Positions 1 to 7,123 of a stretch of DNA of 20,083 bases are shown one piece after another (position 1 is the first letter of the stretch; each line of letters starts with the position of its first letter). Position numbers and translations under genes: made by a program. The stretch is taken from assembly GCA_964451095.1 (NCBI GenBank), contig CAYVGI010000089.1:1-20083 (forward strand), read 5' to 3'. The notes beneath the pieces are model-generated. The model had not been told where the DNA came from. It did not search any database and worked only from the letters and a program-made list of their open reading frames with translations. This DNA is from DAOTTY01 sp964451095 (GTDB taxonomy: Bacteria > Chloroflexota > Anaerolineae > Aggregatilineales > Phototrophicaceae).

Positions 1-1739
1 CCAGCAACGAGATCCGCGTATACGACCTGAATTCGGACACCCACTTCCCGGAACTGAGCATCAGCGCCACCGATAGCCCGCTCGATGGACCGGCAGGGCT
101 AACCCGGCGGGGGGACTTCATCTACGTTAGCAGCCGCGGCTCCGGGGAGGTGCAGCGCTACGACCTCGCTGGTAACTTCGTGGACGTTTTCATACCCAAT
201 CCACTCCTTCCCGTTCCCGGTCCACAGCTTATCGCGCCGAATGGACTGCTGTTCACCGAGTTCGACTTCGCCGACGGCAACGGCTTCATCGATGTGCTGC
301 TGGTGGCAGACCAGGGCGCGGGCACGATTAATATGTACGATACCAATGGCAACTTCCGCGCGATTTGGGGCACAGACGACCCCGACCTGACGAACCCCAC
401 CGACATGATTGGCATCGGCGATACGCTGTTTGTGACGGACGCGAACAGCAACGCGGTGCGCACCTACGATGCGACAACCCGGTTGTTTACCGGGGCGTTC
501 ACCGCACCGGGCCTGGTCGGCCCCACAGATATTATCGAGGTGGGCGGCTTCCTATACGTCACCAGCATGGGCGACATGCGCGTGAAAGAGTTTGCGCCGG
601 GTGTGGGCTACACTAACGACGTGCTGGACACAGTGACGTGCGGCACCACCGGCCCGAACTCGCTGTTCTTGCGCAGCACGACGGAACTGTACATGAGCGA
701 CGAACCGGGCAACCGCGTGCAGCGTTATAACCCAACCACCGGGGAGTGCCTGGACCCCGATGTGACTGCTGCCGCGGATGCTGCTGCTGGCAGCTCACTA
801 AGCGGCCCCACGGACATTGCCTTCTTCAGCATCACGTTTGATGACACAGACGGTGATGGTGTGTTCGATGTGATCGACACCTGCCCGAACGACTTTGGTA
901 CGCAACCGGACGGCTGCCCGAGCAATGTCGTGGTGAATCCTCCGCCCGGCGGTGGCGACGATGATGACGACGACGACGATCCGCCCGCACCTAGCACCAC
1001 AACCATTATTAGCATCGACATCACGCAGATCGCTATCAACATCGGCACGCGGTTTATCACCAGCCTGCGCACCTCCTTCGTGACGGCAGTATCGATCACG
1101 AAAGAAATTATCCAGACGACGGTGTACTCGCGGGAGATCAACGTGAGCAACGCCGAAGGGCAGGCGGCAATCGGTAATATGGAACTGTTGCAAGAGGAAA
1201 TCCTGTACGCGGTGGAGGTCTACACACTGGAAACAACCGTGCTCACGTTCACCGAGGAAATTCAGGTGTGTATGTTGGGTACAGGCAGCATCGCCTTCCT
1301 AGAAACACGCTTGTCGCCGCGCCCCGTACAGTACCTAGCAGTGGCACAGGTGGCGCAATATACCTGCACCACCGTTACTACGACGGGAACACTAGTACTT
1401 GTGAATAACTCGCGCAGTACGCTTGTCGGTGGGGCTGAGTACAGCAGTGTGCTCAGTGGTGTGGGCGTCACCACCGCCCAGGAACAAACCACACAAACTG
1501 CGACAACAACACTTGTGGCAGCGGGCGTCACACAGTTAAGCAACTGCCAGGTGACAACAACGAACATTCTTAACTTCCGCGCAGAGGCAAGCCTGCAAGC
1601 AACTGTTTTGGCGGAAATCCCCTACCTCACACCGATGACGGCAACCGCCCGCACAGCGGAGTGGTATAACGTCGTCTATCGTGAGCAAGTGGGTTGGGTA
1701 AGCGCCCAGCACGTCAGTACCAGCGGCAACTGCGGCTAA
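1..1739 (+). CDS. Secreted NHL-like beta-propeller protein with TSP3-like linker and SH3b domain (5' partial)
   Basis: The reading frame is open from base 3 to the TAA at 1737-1739, so the gene starts outside the window; the GTG at 150 is an internal Val codon because the propeller pattern already runs before it. Counting from base 3, residues 1-275 are repeated units of the type 'V.RYD..G', 'LFVTDANSNAVRTYD', 'NRVQRYNPTTG', typical of NHL/SMP-30-like six-bladed propellers. Residues about 280-300 hold an Asp-rich segment (DDTDGDGVFDVIDTCPND) like thrombospondin type-3 or EF-hand-like calcium repeats. A run of eight Asp (about 319-326) between GGG and PP follows. Residues about 330-510 are Thr/Val-rich and not recognised. 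The last 60 residues (NILNFRAEAS...WYNVVY...GWVSAQHV) match a bacterial SH3b (SH3_3) domain. An extracellular, envelope-associated role is inferred; the ligand is unknown. Confidence 0.85.
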   Translation, partial: SNEIRVYDLNSDTHFPELSISATDSPLDGPAGLTRRGDFIYVSSRGSGEVQRYDLAGNFVDVFIPNPLLPVPGPQLIAPNGLLFTEFDFADGNGFIDVLLVADQGAGTINMYDTNGNFRAIWGTDDPDLTNPTDMIGIGDTLFVTDANSNAVRTYDATTRLFTGAFTAPGLVGPTDIIEVGGFLYVTSMGDMRVKEFAPGVGYTNDVLDTVTCGTTGPNSLFLRSTTELYMSDEPGNRVQRYNPTTGECLDPDVTAAADAAAGSSLSGPTDIAFFSITFDDTDGDGVFDVIDTCPNDFGTQPDGCPSNVVVNPPPGGGDDDDDDDDPPAPSTTTIISIDITQIAINIGTRFITSLRTSFVTAVSITKEIIQTTVYSREINVSNAEGQAAIGNMELLQEEILYAVEVYTLETTVLTFTEEIQVCMLGTGSIAFLETRLSPRPVQYLAVAQVAQYTCTTVTTTGTLVLVNNSRSTLVGGAEYSSVLSGVGVTTAQEQTTQTATTTLVAAGVTQLSNCQVTTTNILNFRAEASLQATVLAEIPYLTPMTATARTAEWYNVVYREQVGWVSAQHVSTSGNCG

Positions 1740-1913
1740 CGGCGTCCATCGTGTGCGGCACGGGTGGCAAATATGCCGCCCATGTCCTCCCCTAACTTGC
1801 GCGTCCCACTTCTTGAACCAGCTTGCCACCCGCGCCTATCCCTTCACAGCGCCCGCCGCTAGCCCCTTCACAAGCTGCCAGAAGCACCGTAGCACGAATC
1901 CCAACCGCAGCAG

Positions 1914-2146
1914 CGTAATGAATTCTGCAAATGCAAAATCCAAGACGGCAAAATCACCGAAAGCGGCGAGTACCTGGGCGCCCCCCCAGCAGCAAAGAGA
2001 TGGGGATGCGCGTGATGGACTGGTGGACGCGCAAAGGCGACTTGCTGTACGAAAACTGGATTTTCATCGACGTGCCACACCTGTTCATGCAGCTAGATAT
2101 TGACCTGTTTGCGCGGATGTCAGCAGCAGCGAACGCAGCCCCATAA
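1914..2146 (+). pseudogene. Remnant of a SnoaL-like (NTF2-fold ester cyclase type) protein, frameshifted
   Basis: The segment ending at the TAA 2144-2146 reads MGMRVMDWWTRKGDLL followed by ENWIFIDVPHLFMQLDIDLFARM, which closely resembles the C-terminus of SnoaL-like ester-cyclase proteins. The upstream part (DGKITESGEYLG, bases 1944-1979) lies in another frame. The two frames join at a run of seven C (1981-1987); one extra C would give an uninterrupted GEYLGAPPSSKEMGMRVMDWW-type reading. Further upstream the first frame meets a TAG at 1890-1892 and I cannot see the N-terminal two thirds of the domain. It is therefore a truncated remnant, with either a real one-base deletion or a homopolymer sequencing error. 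The family match is from memory of the motif, not from a search. Confidence 0.55.
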
Positions 2147-2186
2147 CCGCACGCACACGTTGCAACCCCGTGCGGTGGGGTCGCAA
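2146..2186. other. Two overlapping, mutually exclusive hairpins
   Basis: Bases 2160-2169 (TTGCAACCCC) pair with 2177-2186 (GGGGTCGCAA) with a single A:C mismatch and a 7-nt loop. The loop itself (ACCGCAC complement, 2170-2176) can instead pair with 2146-2152 (ACCGCAC) as a 7-bp stem. Both cannot form fully at once. No T run follows on the plus strand, so a classic intrinsic terminator is not shown. It lies between the SnoaL remnant and the phosphatase gene and could be a decayed terminator or a leader structure. Confidence 0.4.
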
Positions 2187-2271
2187 TTGCCAAGCCTCCC
2201 CCTTTACACCGTCTCTACAACAAGCAAGGATTAGTGCAGGAAAACCACACGTAAGTTAGAGCGACTGCACT

Positions 2272-2958
2272 GTGACCGACCCGACCACCAAAACCCTCGT
2301 CATTGGCGACATCCACGGTTGCTACGACGAGCTGCGCGACCTGCTAAACAAGGTGCCGCTCACCCGTGACGACCACATCGTCCACATTGGTGATATGGTC
2401 GACCGAGGACCGTACCCTGCCGAGGTCGTGGACTTCTTCCGGGACACCCCCAACGCCCGTTCCATCATGGGCAACCGGGAGGACAAGCACATCCGCAGCC
2501 ATGATGGCGACATGCAAACCAACAGCACGCAGGAAATCACCCGCCGCCAGTTTGGTGACGATGCCCACTTTGCCGAGGCAATCGCGTACTTTCGCACGCT
2601 GCCACTATATCTGGATTTGCCCGATGCGCTGCTGGTACACGGCTACTACGAACCCGGTGTGCCCATCCAGCAGCAAGACCGCAACGTGCTGCTGGGGCAC
2701 CCAGAAGGCGAAGACCGCCTGCAACAGCGTGGCGCTAGCGATTGGGTTGCCCATTATGACGGTGACAAGCCTATCGTGTTTGGTCACAGAGACTACCCAT
2801 TTTTGCACTACCAGCGCCGTGCCTGGGCGCTAGATACCCGCTGTGTGTATGGCGGCACGCTCACTGGGCTGCTACTGCCGGCTTTCACCGTCTACAGCGT
2901 AACCGCCCGCGCCGATCACTGGCAGCAAGTACAGCAGCAGTACCCCGACCTGATGTAA
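2272..2958 (+). CDS. ApaH/PrpE-type metallophosphatase (PPP superfamily)
   Basis: A 228-residue calcineurin-like phosphoesterase with the PPP motifs in order: GDIHG (12-16), GDMVDRG (40-46), GNRED (67-71), VHG (122-124), FGHRDYP (170-176) and LDTRCVYGGTLTGL (187-200). The last motif is typical of the bis(5'-nucleosyl)-tetraphosphatase/PrpE and related small PPP enzymes, which use two metal ions to hydrolyse Ap4A-type nucleotides or phosphoprotein; the substrate here cannot be told. The length fits the family. The usual GNHE motif has Arg at position 69 instead of the catalytic His, and the usual LDTGCVYGG has Arg for Gly, so activity may be altered. The start is a GTG at 2272 with no convincing ribosome binding site; it places the first motif at the expected distance. 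The gene stands alone between the SnoaL remnant and the pilin-like gene. Confidence 0.88.
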   Translation: MTDPTTKTLVIGDIHGCYDELRDLLNKVPLTRDDHIVHIGDMVDRGPYPAEVVDFFRDTPNARSIMGNREDKHIRSHDGDMQTNSTQEITRRQFGDDAHFAEAIAYFRTLPLYLDLPDALLVHGYYEPGVPIQQQDRNVLLGHPEGEDRLQQRGASDWVAHYDGDKPIVFGHRDYPFLHYQRRAWALDTRCVYGGTLTGLLLPAFTVYSVTARADHWQQVQQQYPDLM

Positions 2959-3091
2959 TAGAATGTAAAGGTTTGTTAGCAATGCCCTCACCTGCTAGAC
3001 GCGCCCCCCTGATTGGTGCAAAATAATAGCGAATCCATCCCATCATGGTTTTATAAACACTGCAATTGAGTGTGCGAGGTCTTGATAAGAC

Positions 3092-4885
3092 ATGCAACAA
3101 TTTAACCTGAAACAACTAGAGCGTGGGCAGGGTACCCTGGAGTACTCGCTGATGATCGCGTTTGTGGCGATTGTCGCCCTGACGACGATCACTATTCTGG
3201 CAAATCCGCAGAACTTCCGTGAAGGCATTTTGTACCAGGGCATCTACCGCCCCGTGCAGTGCGCAGTGCAGGGCATCAGCCGGGATAACTGCGCGAACAC
3301 CGGCAACTTTAACGCAATACGTTACCCCGGCATCGCCAACGGCACATCGCGCAAGCTGTGCAGCAACGGTGATTATGTGACTGCTGGCGAGGCGCAGCAG
3401 GCAGCCGACGACACGGGCGACCCCTGGAGCGCGTGCACATCCGTTGGCAGCGGCGGTCCCACTGGCAGCGAACCCCCCACCATTGACCAGATTACCTACA
3501 ACCGCATCGACGCAACAGGCGTCGGCATCCTGTCGGCAAACACCACCATCGGCTTGGAAGGCACGTACGACTTTGTCGCCACAGGCAGCACGTCCATCGA
3601 GAGTATCGCGTTTAGCATCGTGCAGAATACACCCGCTGCCGCTGGCATTCTCGATGACTCTGACGACGCAGCAGATTTCACCGCCACCAACCCAGACTAC
3701 ACGGGTGTGGCGCTCACTGCTGGCACCTACACCATTACAGCCACACCCTACACAGGGGATGGGCTAACGGGTACGGCGGGCGCGGCAGTCAGCATTCCCT
3801 TTATTGTAGAAGCACGCCCATCCATCCCACCCACAGTTACCGGCTTCACACTGGTGAACCTGGACTTGCCCGTTGGCGACCAGAATCGGCGCATCGCCAT
3901 CCAGGCAAACCAGGCATACCCGCAGGCGACCTACGCCATTGAGGTTTCCACCAACGGCGACGACGACTATGCCCTTGTTTCTCTCAGCAACTCCGGCGTG
4001 AACAACGTGCGCCGCGATGACGACCCGTATTCGGTCTTTGGCAACACAGGTGCTGATTTGACCGGACAGTTGCTAACGCCCAACACTTACACCGTTTCCG
4101 CACAGGTGTTCGACGTCAACGACGTCTCTGGCGACACGAACCCAGTCAGCCTGAACTTCACCATCGAACCGCCCGACGACACCCTTTCCGTCTCTAGAGT
4201 GGACCTGATCAACGCCAACAGCGACGTGGTCATGCAAGCCATCAGCGACGGCGACACCGTCGTGCTCAGCGAAACCGAAGACCTCGTGGACTTCCGTGCC
4301 GTGGGTGCCGATGAAAATGCCATCGGCAGTATGACCATCCGCCTGGACGGTCCGGTGAGCGTGAGCCGCACAGAAAACGAAGCCCCCTACGCTGCCTTTG
4401 GCGACAATAACGGCAACTACTTTGGGTCATTCCTCACCCCCGGCAGCTACACCATCACCATGACGCCGTGGGAACTCGGTAATGCGGGCGGCGAACAGGG
4501 CACACAGCTCGTCGTCAACTTTACCGTGGAAGCACCCCCAGAGGTCACAGGTCCGCAGGTGACCGAGTTCTGGCTGTACAATAACAGTACTAATAGCCGC
4601 GAGCGGCGGCTTTCCAGCGGCGATATACTCGATGCGAGCGACATCAATTTCAACTGGCGCATCCAAACCGTCACCGAGCCAGAGCGAGTTAGCTATGTGC
4701 TGTACGACATGACGGGTGATGTGACAGACGATCACCGCGAGAATGCCTTCACCTACGATTTCCCCGGCAGCGGCACAGGCAACTCGCTCAACTACGGACC
4801 GGGCAGTTACTCGCTTGCCGTTACTGCCTACCTGAACGGCGAAGAAGGTCCCACCGCAACGCTCGACTTCACCGTCGTACCGTAG
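3092..4885 (+). CDS. Flp-type prepilin signal fused to a large multi-domain surface protein
   Basis: This is a 597-residue protein. Residues 10-18 read ERG|QGTLEY: Gly at -1, Glu at +5 and Tyr at +6 around the cut, the pattern recognised by TadV/FppA-type prepilin peptidases in Flp pilins and TadE/F pseudopilins. Residues 19-37 (SLMIAFVAIVALTTITILA) form the hydrophobic pilin helix. Flp pilins are usually 50-80 residues; here about 550 more follow. Residues about 50-125 contain several Cys and resemble nothing I know. From about 128 onward there are roughly four Ig-like modules of about 115 residues, with recurring elements such as YxxFGxNxG, LTPGSYTIT.TP and VNFTVE before Pro-rich joints near 245, 363 and 482. 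No Tad machinery is in the window. It is probably a minor pilin, tip adhesin or anchored surface protein. The TATAAA at 3052-3057 is a possible -10, without a clear -35. Confidence 0.8.
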   Translation: MQQFNLKQLERGQGTLEYSLMIAFVAIVALTTITILANPQNFREGILYQGIYRPVQCAVQGISRDNCANTGNFNAIRYPGIANGTSRKLCSNGDYVTAGEAQQAADDTGDPWSACTSVGSGGPTGSEPPTIDQITYNRIDATGVGILSANTTIGLEGTYDFVATGSTSIESIAFSIVQNTPAAAGILDDSDDAADFTATNPDYTGVALTAGTYTITATPYTGDGLTGTAGAAVSIPFIVEARPSIPPTVTGFTLVNLDLPVGDQNRRIAIQANQAYPQATYAIEVSTNGDDDYALVSLSNSGVNNVRRDDDPYSVFGNTGADLTGQLLTPNTYTVSAQVFDVNDVSGDTNPVSLNFTIEPPDDTLSVSRVDLINANSDVVMQAISDGDTVVLSETEDLVDFRAVGADENAIGSMTIRLDGPVSVSRTENEAPYAAFGDNNGNYFGSFLTPGSYTITMTPWELGNAGGEQGTQLVVNFTVEAPPEVTGPQVTEFWLYNNSTNSRERRLSSGDILDASDINFNWRIQTVTEPERVSYVLYDMTGDVTDDHRENAFTYDFPGSGTGNSLNYGPGSYSLAVTAYLNGEEGPTATLDFTVVP

Positions 4886-4966
4886 CGCACCACGAGAAGC
4901 AACACCCGCTGCGCTCGCACTCATCCCCCCAATCCCACCAGGGCAGGGGCAGCAGCAAAACAATTA

Positions 4967-4995
4967 AAGTCCCTTTCCCGCTGGGAGAGGGACTT
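4967..4995 (-). terminator. Intrinsic terminator, 13-bp stem, between convergent genes
   Basis: Bases 4967-4979 (AAGTCCCTTTCCC) pair over their whole length with 4983-4995 (GGGAGAGGGACTT), with one G-T pair and a 3-nt loop (GCT). On the minus strand the stem is followed by TAATTGTTTT, a T-rich tail, and it starts 17 bases after the stop of the minus-strand gene that ends at 5013. It therefore fits best as that gene's terminator. On the plus strand, 82 bases after the stop at 4885, there is no T run, so termination in that direction would rest on the hairpin alone. Confidence 0.75.
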
Positions 4996-5012
4996 AGCCC
5001 GGGGCACACCCG

Positions 5013-6356
5013 CTAGCGCACCACCACCTGCGTCACATTCACAATCGACTCCGCCGGAGACACCTGGCTGACCGCTTCTGCTTCCAGGTCAATATCAAAC
5101 AGCGCCCACGCTAACCCCAACGACGTGAAAACCAGGTCATCACCCGGCACCAGCAGCATCAAGTGCTCCCCATCTACTGACCAGCGCACCGACGCCGACT
5201 GAATCTCCGGGTCTGCCGCCTCGAATGGCGCGGTGAGGGTCGGTTCGTCCTCGGTCACATCCAGCACATACACCCCGAACTGCCCCGTCTGCAAAGACTG
5301 CCCCACAAACGCCAGCTTCAGTTCAGTCGGTGCCCAGCTTGCACTGTAGATTTCATACGCTGCCAGCGGCTCGGCGTCCAGCGTAATCCCCGTTGCCGTG
5401 TCAATAATCGTCACCGTGCGGATGTCACTCTCGTTGATGCTGCTCACAGCAACCAGCGCGTCCTCTGCCGCCCACGCCGTGGTCGCTTCCGCAGTGCCCG
5501 GCAGGTCTTCTAGCAGCGTCTCATCTGCCAGCGTGAGTACATCCGTGCTTGTTCCCAACAGCGCGATGCGCTCCCCGGTGCGGCTCCACAACAGCGTCGG
5601 CGTCGTCTCCACAGGCAGTTCTATCAAATCATAGCGTGTGGTTTCCGGCACGGTTGGGTCAACCACCTGCACGCTGAGGTCGGTGGGCGTGTCCAGGTCG
5701 CGTGCCCCCAGCAGGAACTGTGCGCCTACAGGTGCCCAACGCGGTTCGCCCGCCACAAATCCCTCAAGCTCAAACATCACAGATTCCAAGTCCGGCAGCG
5801 CATACAGGCTCAGCGCAGCAGCTTCCGCGTTATACGTCAGCGCCCACGCACCATCCGCCGCAAACTGCACCTGGGTACCTGGGCGGCGCGTGACCACTTC
5901 GCCCAGCACGTCGCCCGTTTGCGGGTCTAACCCACGGATGACGGGCAGGTCATCGGCATCGTTCCCTACCAGCCACAGCCCGCTTGCCAGCAACCGCACA
6001 GAAACCCCTGTGAGGTCCGTCACTTCGGTTGTGCTTACCGGTTCACCGTCTGCCGTGTCGATAACCGTCACAGTCACTTCCGCCTCTGGGTCGCCCGTGG
6101 TGTAGGCAAGCAGCGCTTCCGTCGGGTGCACCGAGAATTGCAGCACGTCTTCTTCCGGCGCGGAGAGCGCAACCGCTTCGTCCTCACCGTAGCCATAAAC
6201 ATACAACGTGCGCGGGTCGTCCGCGTCGATCACACTATTGGCGTCGGCGTCCGTGCGTGCCAGGAAGAACACACCCGCAGGCGCGTCCTGCGCGTGCGTG
6301 GCAGTCAGCGGCAGTGCCATCAATAAGAACAACAGGAATAGATATTTTCGAGCCAT
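5013..6356 (-). CDS. Secreted WD40/TolB-like beta-propeller protein
   Basis: A 447-residue protein with a clear signal peptide: MARK, a hydrophobic stretch to about residue 18, then THA|QDAPAG as a type I cleavage site. There is no lipobox. The rest is repeated propeller-like units of four strands, for example 'LQFSVHPTEALLAYTTGD', 'VQFAADGAWALTYN', 'PRWAPVGAQFLLGARD', 'ASWAPTELKLAFVGQ', 'VRWSVDGEHLMLLVPGDD', each followed by an '..VYVLDV' type strand. This matches PD40/WD40-like propellers in general but no named enzyme; I see no catalytic motif. The start is supported by a GGAG (minus strand, bases 6365-6368) eight bases before the ATG. It is transcribed toward the pilin-like gene and away from the polysaccharide operon, leaving a 146-base divergent spacer. 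A role in the envelope is inferred only from the signal peptide. Confidence 0.8.
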   Translation of the reverse strand: MARKYLFLLFLLMALPLTATHAQDAPAGVFFLARTDADANSVIDADDPRTLYVYGYGEDEAVALSAPEEDVLQFSVHPTEALLAYTTGDPEAEVTVTVIDTADGEPVSTTEVTDLTGVSVRLLASGLWLVGNDADDLPVIRGLDPQTGDVLGEVVTRRPGTQVQFAADGAWALTYNAEAAALSLYALPDLESVMFELEGFVAGEPRWAPVGAQFLLGARDLDTPTDLSVQVVDPTVPETTRYDLIELPVETTPTLLWSRTGERIALLGTSTDVLTLADETLLEDLPGTAEATTAWAAEDALVAVSSINESDIRTVTIIDTATGITLDAEPLAAYEIYSASWAPTELKLAFVGQSLQTGQFGVYVLDVTEDEPTLTAPFEAADPEIQSASVRWSVDGEHLMLLVPGDDLVFTSLGLAWALFDIDLEAEAVSQVSPAESIVNVTQVVVR

Positions 6357-6468
6357 CTTTTTTGCTCCGATGGGTGAATAACTTGGCGATGGTGTTCAGT
6401 CTATCACCGTTAGCAGGATGCCGCGTGAATTTATGTTGATGAAAACGCCCGCCGCGCCCGTAATGTCG

Positions 6469-6474
6469 TATAAT
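6469..6474 (+). promoter_or_regulatory. Candidate -10 box of the polysaccharide operon
   Basis: A perfect TATAAT lies 29 bases before the ATG at 6503 in the divergent spacer. There is no good -35 at the usual distance (6446-6451 reads CGCCCG) and no extended -10. It overlaps an upstream in-frame ATG at 6473, which argues that this ATG is not the real start. Confidence 0.45.
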
Positions 6475-6502
6475 GCAAGCAACCGTAGCCCAGGACGACG
6501 CG

Positions 6503-7123
6503 ATGTACAAAACCTCTTCCTCATCCCTGCCCACACCCGCCCTCATGCGCAAGCTGATGATTGTCAAGCTGTCACTCGCCGGGCTGGTGGCGCTGCTGCT
6601 GCTGCTAGGGCGCGATAGTTTTTACCCGCTGGCGCAGTGGCCCATGTTCAGTAACGCAGGCTGGAACCCGCCCGGCGAAGCTTTCACCGTCTACACGGTA
6701 CAGTTCATTGATGAAACAGGCACCACCTACCCGGTAGACACCCGCGTGTTTAACTTCCACGTAGACCCGACCGTATTTGCCATCATCCAGGACGCGCCAC
6801 GCTCCGCAGAGGCAGCAATCGGTCGCCAGCAGGTCGCCACCGCCCTCGTCGAAAAATATGACCGCTTCGACATCGTAGAAGCCCAGCTATGGCAGGCAAC
6901 CTGGCAGGCGGACTACACCCAGTCACCGCCGCTCGTCTACTGCGAACCCGCGCAAACCGAACTCATCGCCCGCATTCCCATAGACGCACCCACTGCCGAC
7001 CCACTCTTGACCACAACCGACACAAGCACTCAACTAGGTGACCGATGGCACTACTGCGAACACTCAACCGCACGCTGGACAATTGGTTTCTTTCGCCAGA
7101 GCGACACGCCGCAGGACGACTAG
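6503..7123 (+). CDS. Small single-pass membrane protein upstream of HTTM gene
   Basis: About 206 residues from the ATG at 6503. I prefer this start to the in-frame ATG at 6473 because AGGA (6492-6495) lies seven bases before it and because 6473 overlaps the TATAAT. Residues about 17-37 form one membrane segment (LMIVKLSLAGLVALLLLLG), followed at once by RDSFYPLAQWPMFSN, a Trp/Phe/Pro-rich motif, then a soluble domain of about 160 residues that is probably outside the cell. It has two Cys, both in YCE contexts (PLVYCEPAQ and WHYCEHST). I do not recognise a named family. The last 79 bases overlap the start of the HTTM gene, which suggests coupled translation and a functional pair. It is the first gene of the eight-gene operon. 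Confidence 0.75.
   Translation: MYKTSSSSLPTPALMRKLMIVKLSLAGLVALLLLLGRDSFYPLAQWPMFSNAGWNPPGEAFTVYTVQFIDETGTTYPVDTRVFNFHVDPTVFAIIQDAPRSAEAAIGRQQVATALVEKYDRFDIVEAQLWQATWQADYTQSPPLVYCEPAQTELIARIPIDAPTADPLLTTTDTSTQLGDRWHYCEHSTARWTIGFFRQSDTPQDD

Noticed and set aside
957..980. Asp8 run as a sequencing or slippage artefact
   Set aside because: The codons alternate GAC and GAT and keep frame with the downstream SH3b domain, so it is a real coded acidic run.
6473..6502. Upstream ATG for the small membrane protein
   Set aside because: It overlaps the TATAAT and has no ribosome binding site, whereas the ATG at 6503 has AGGA at a good distance.
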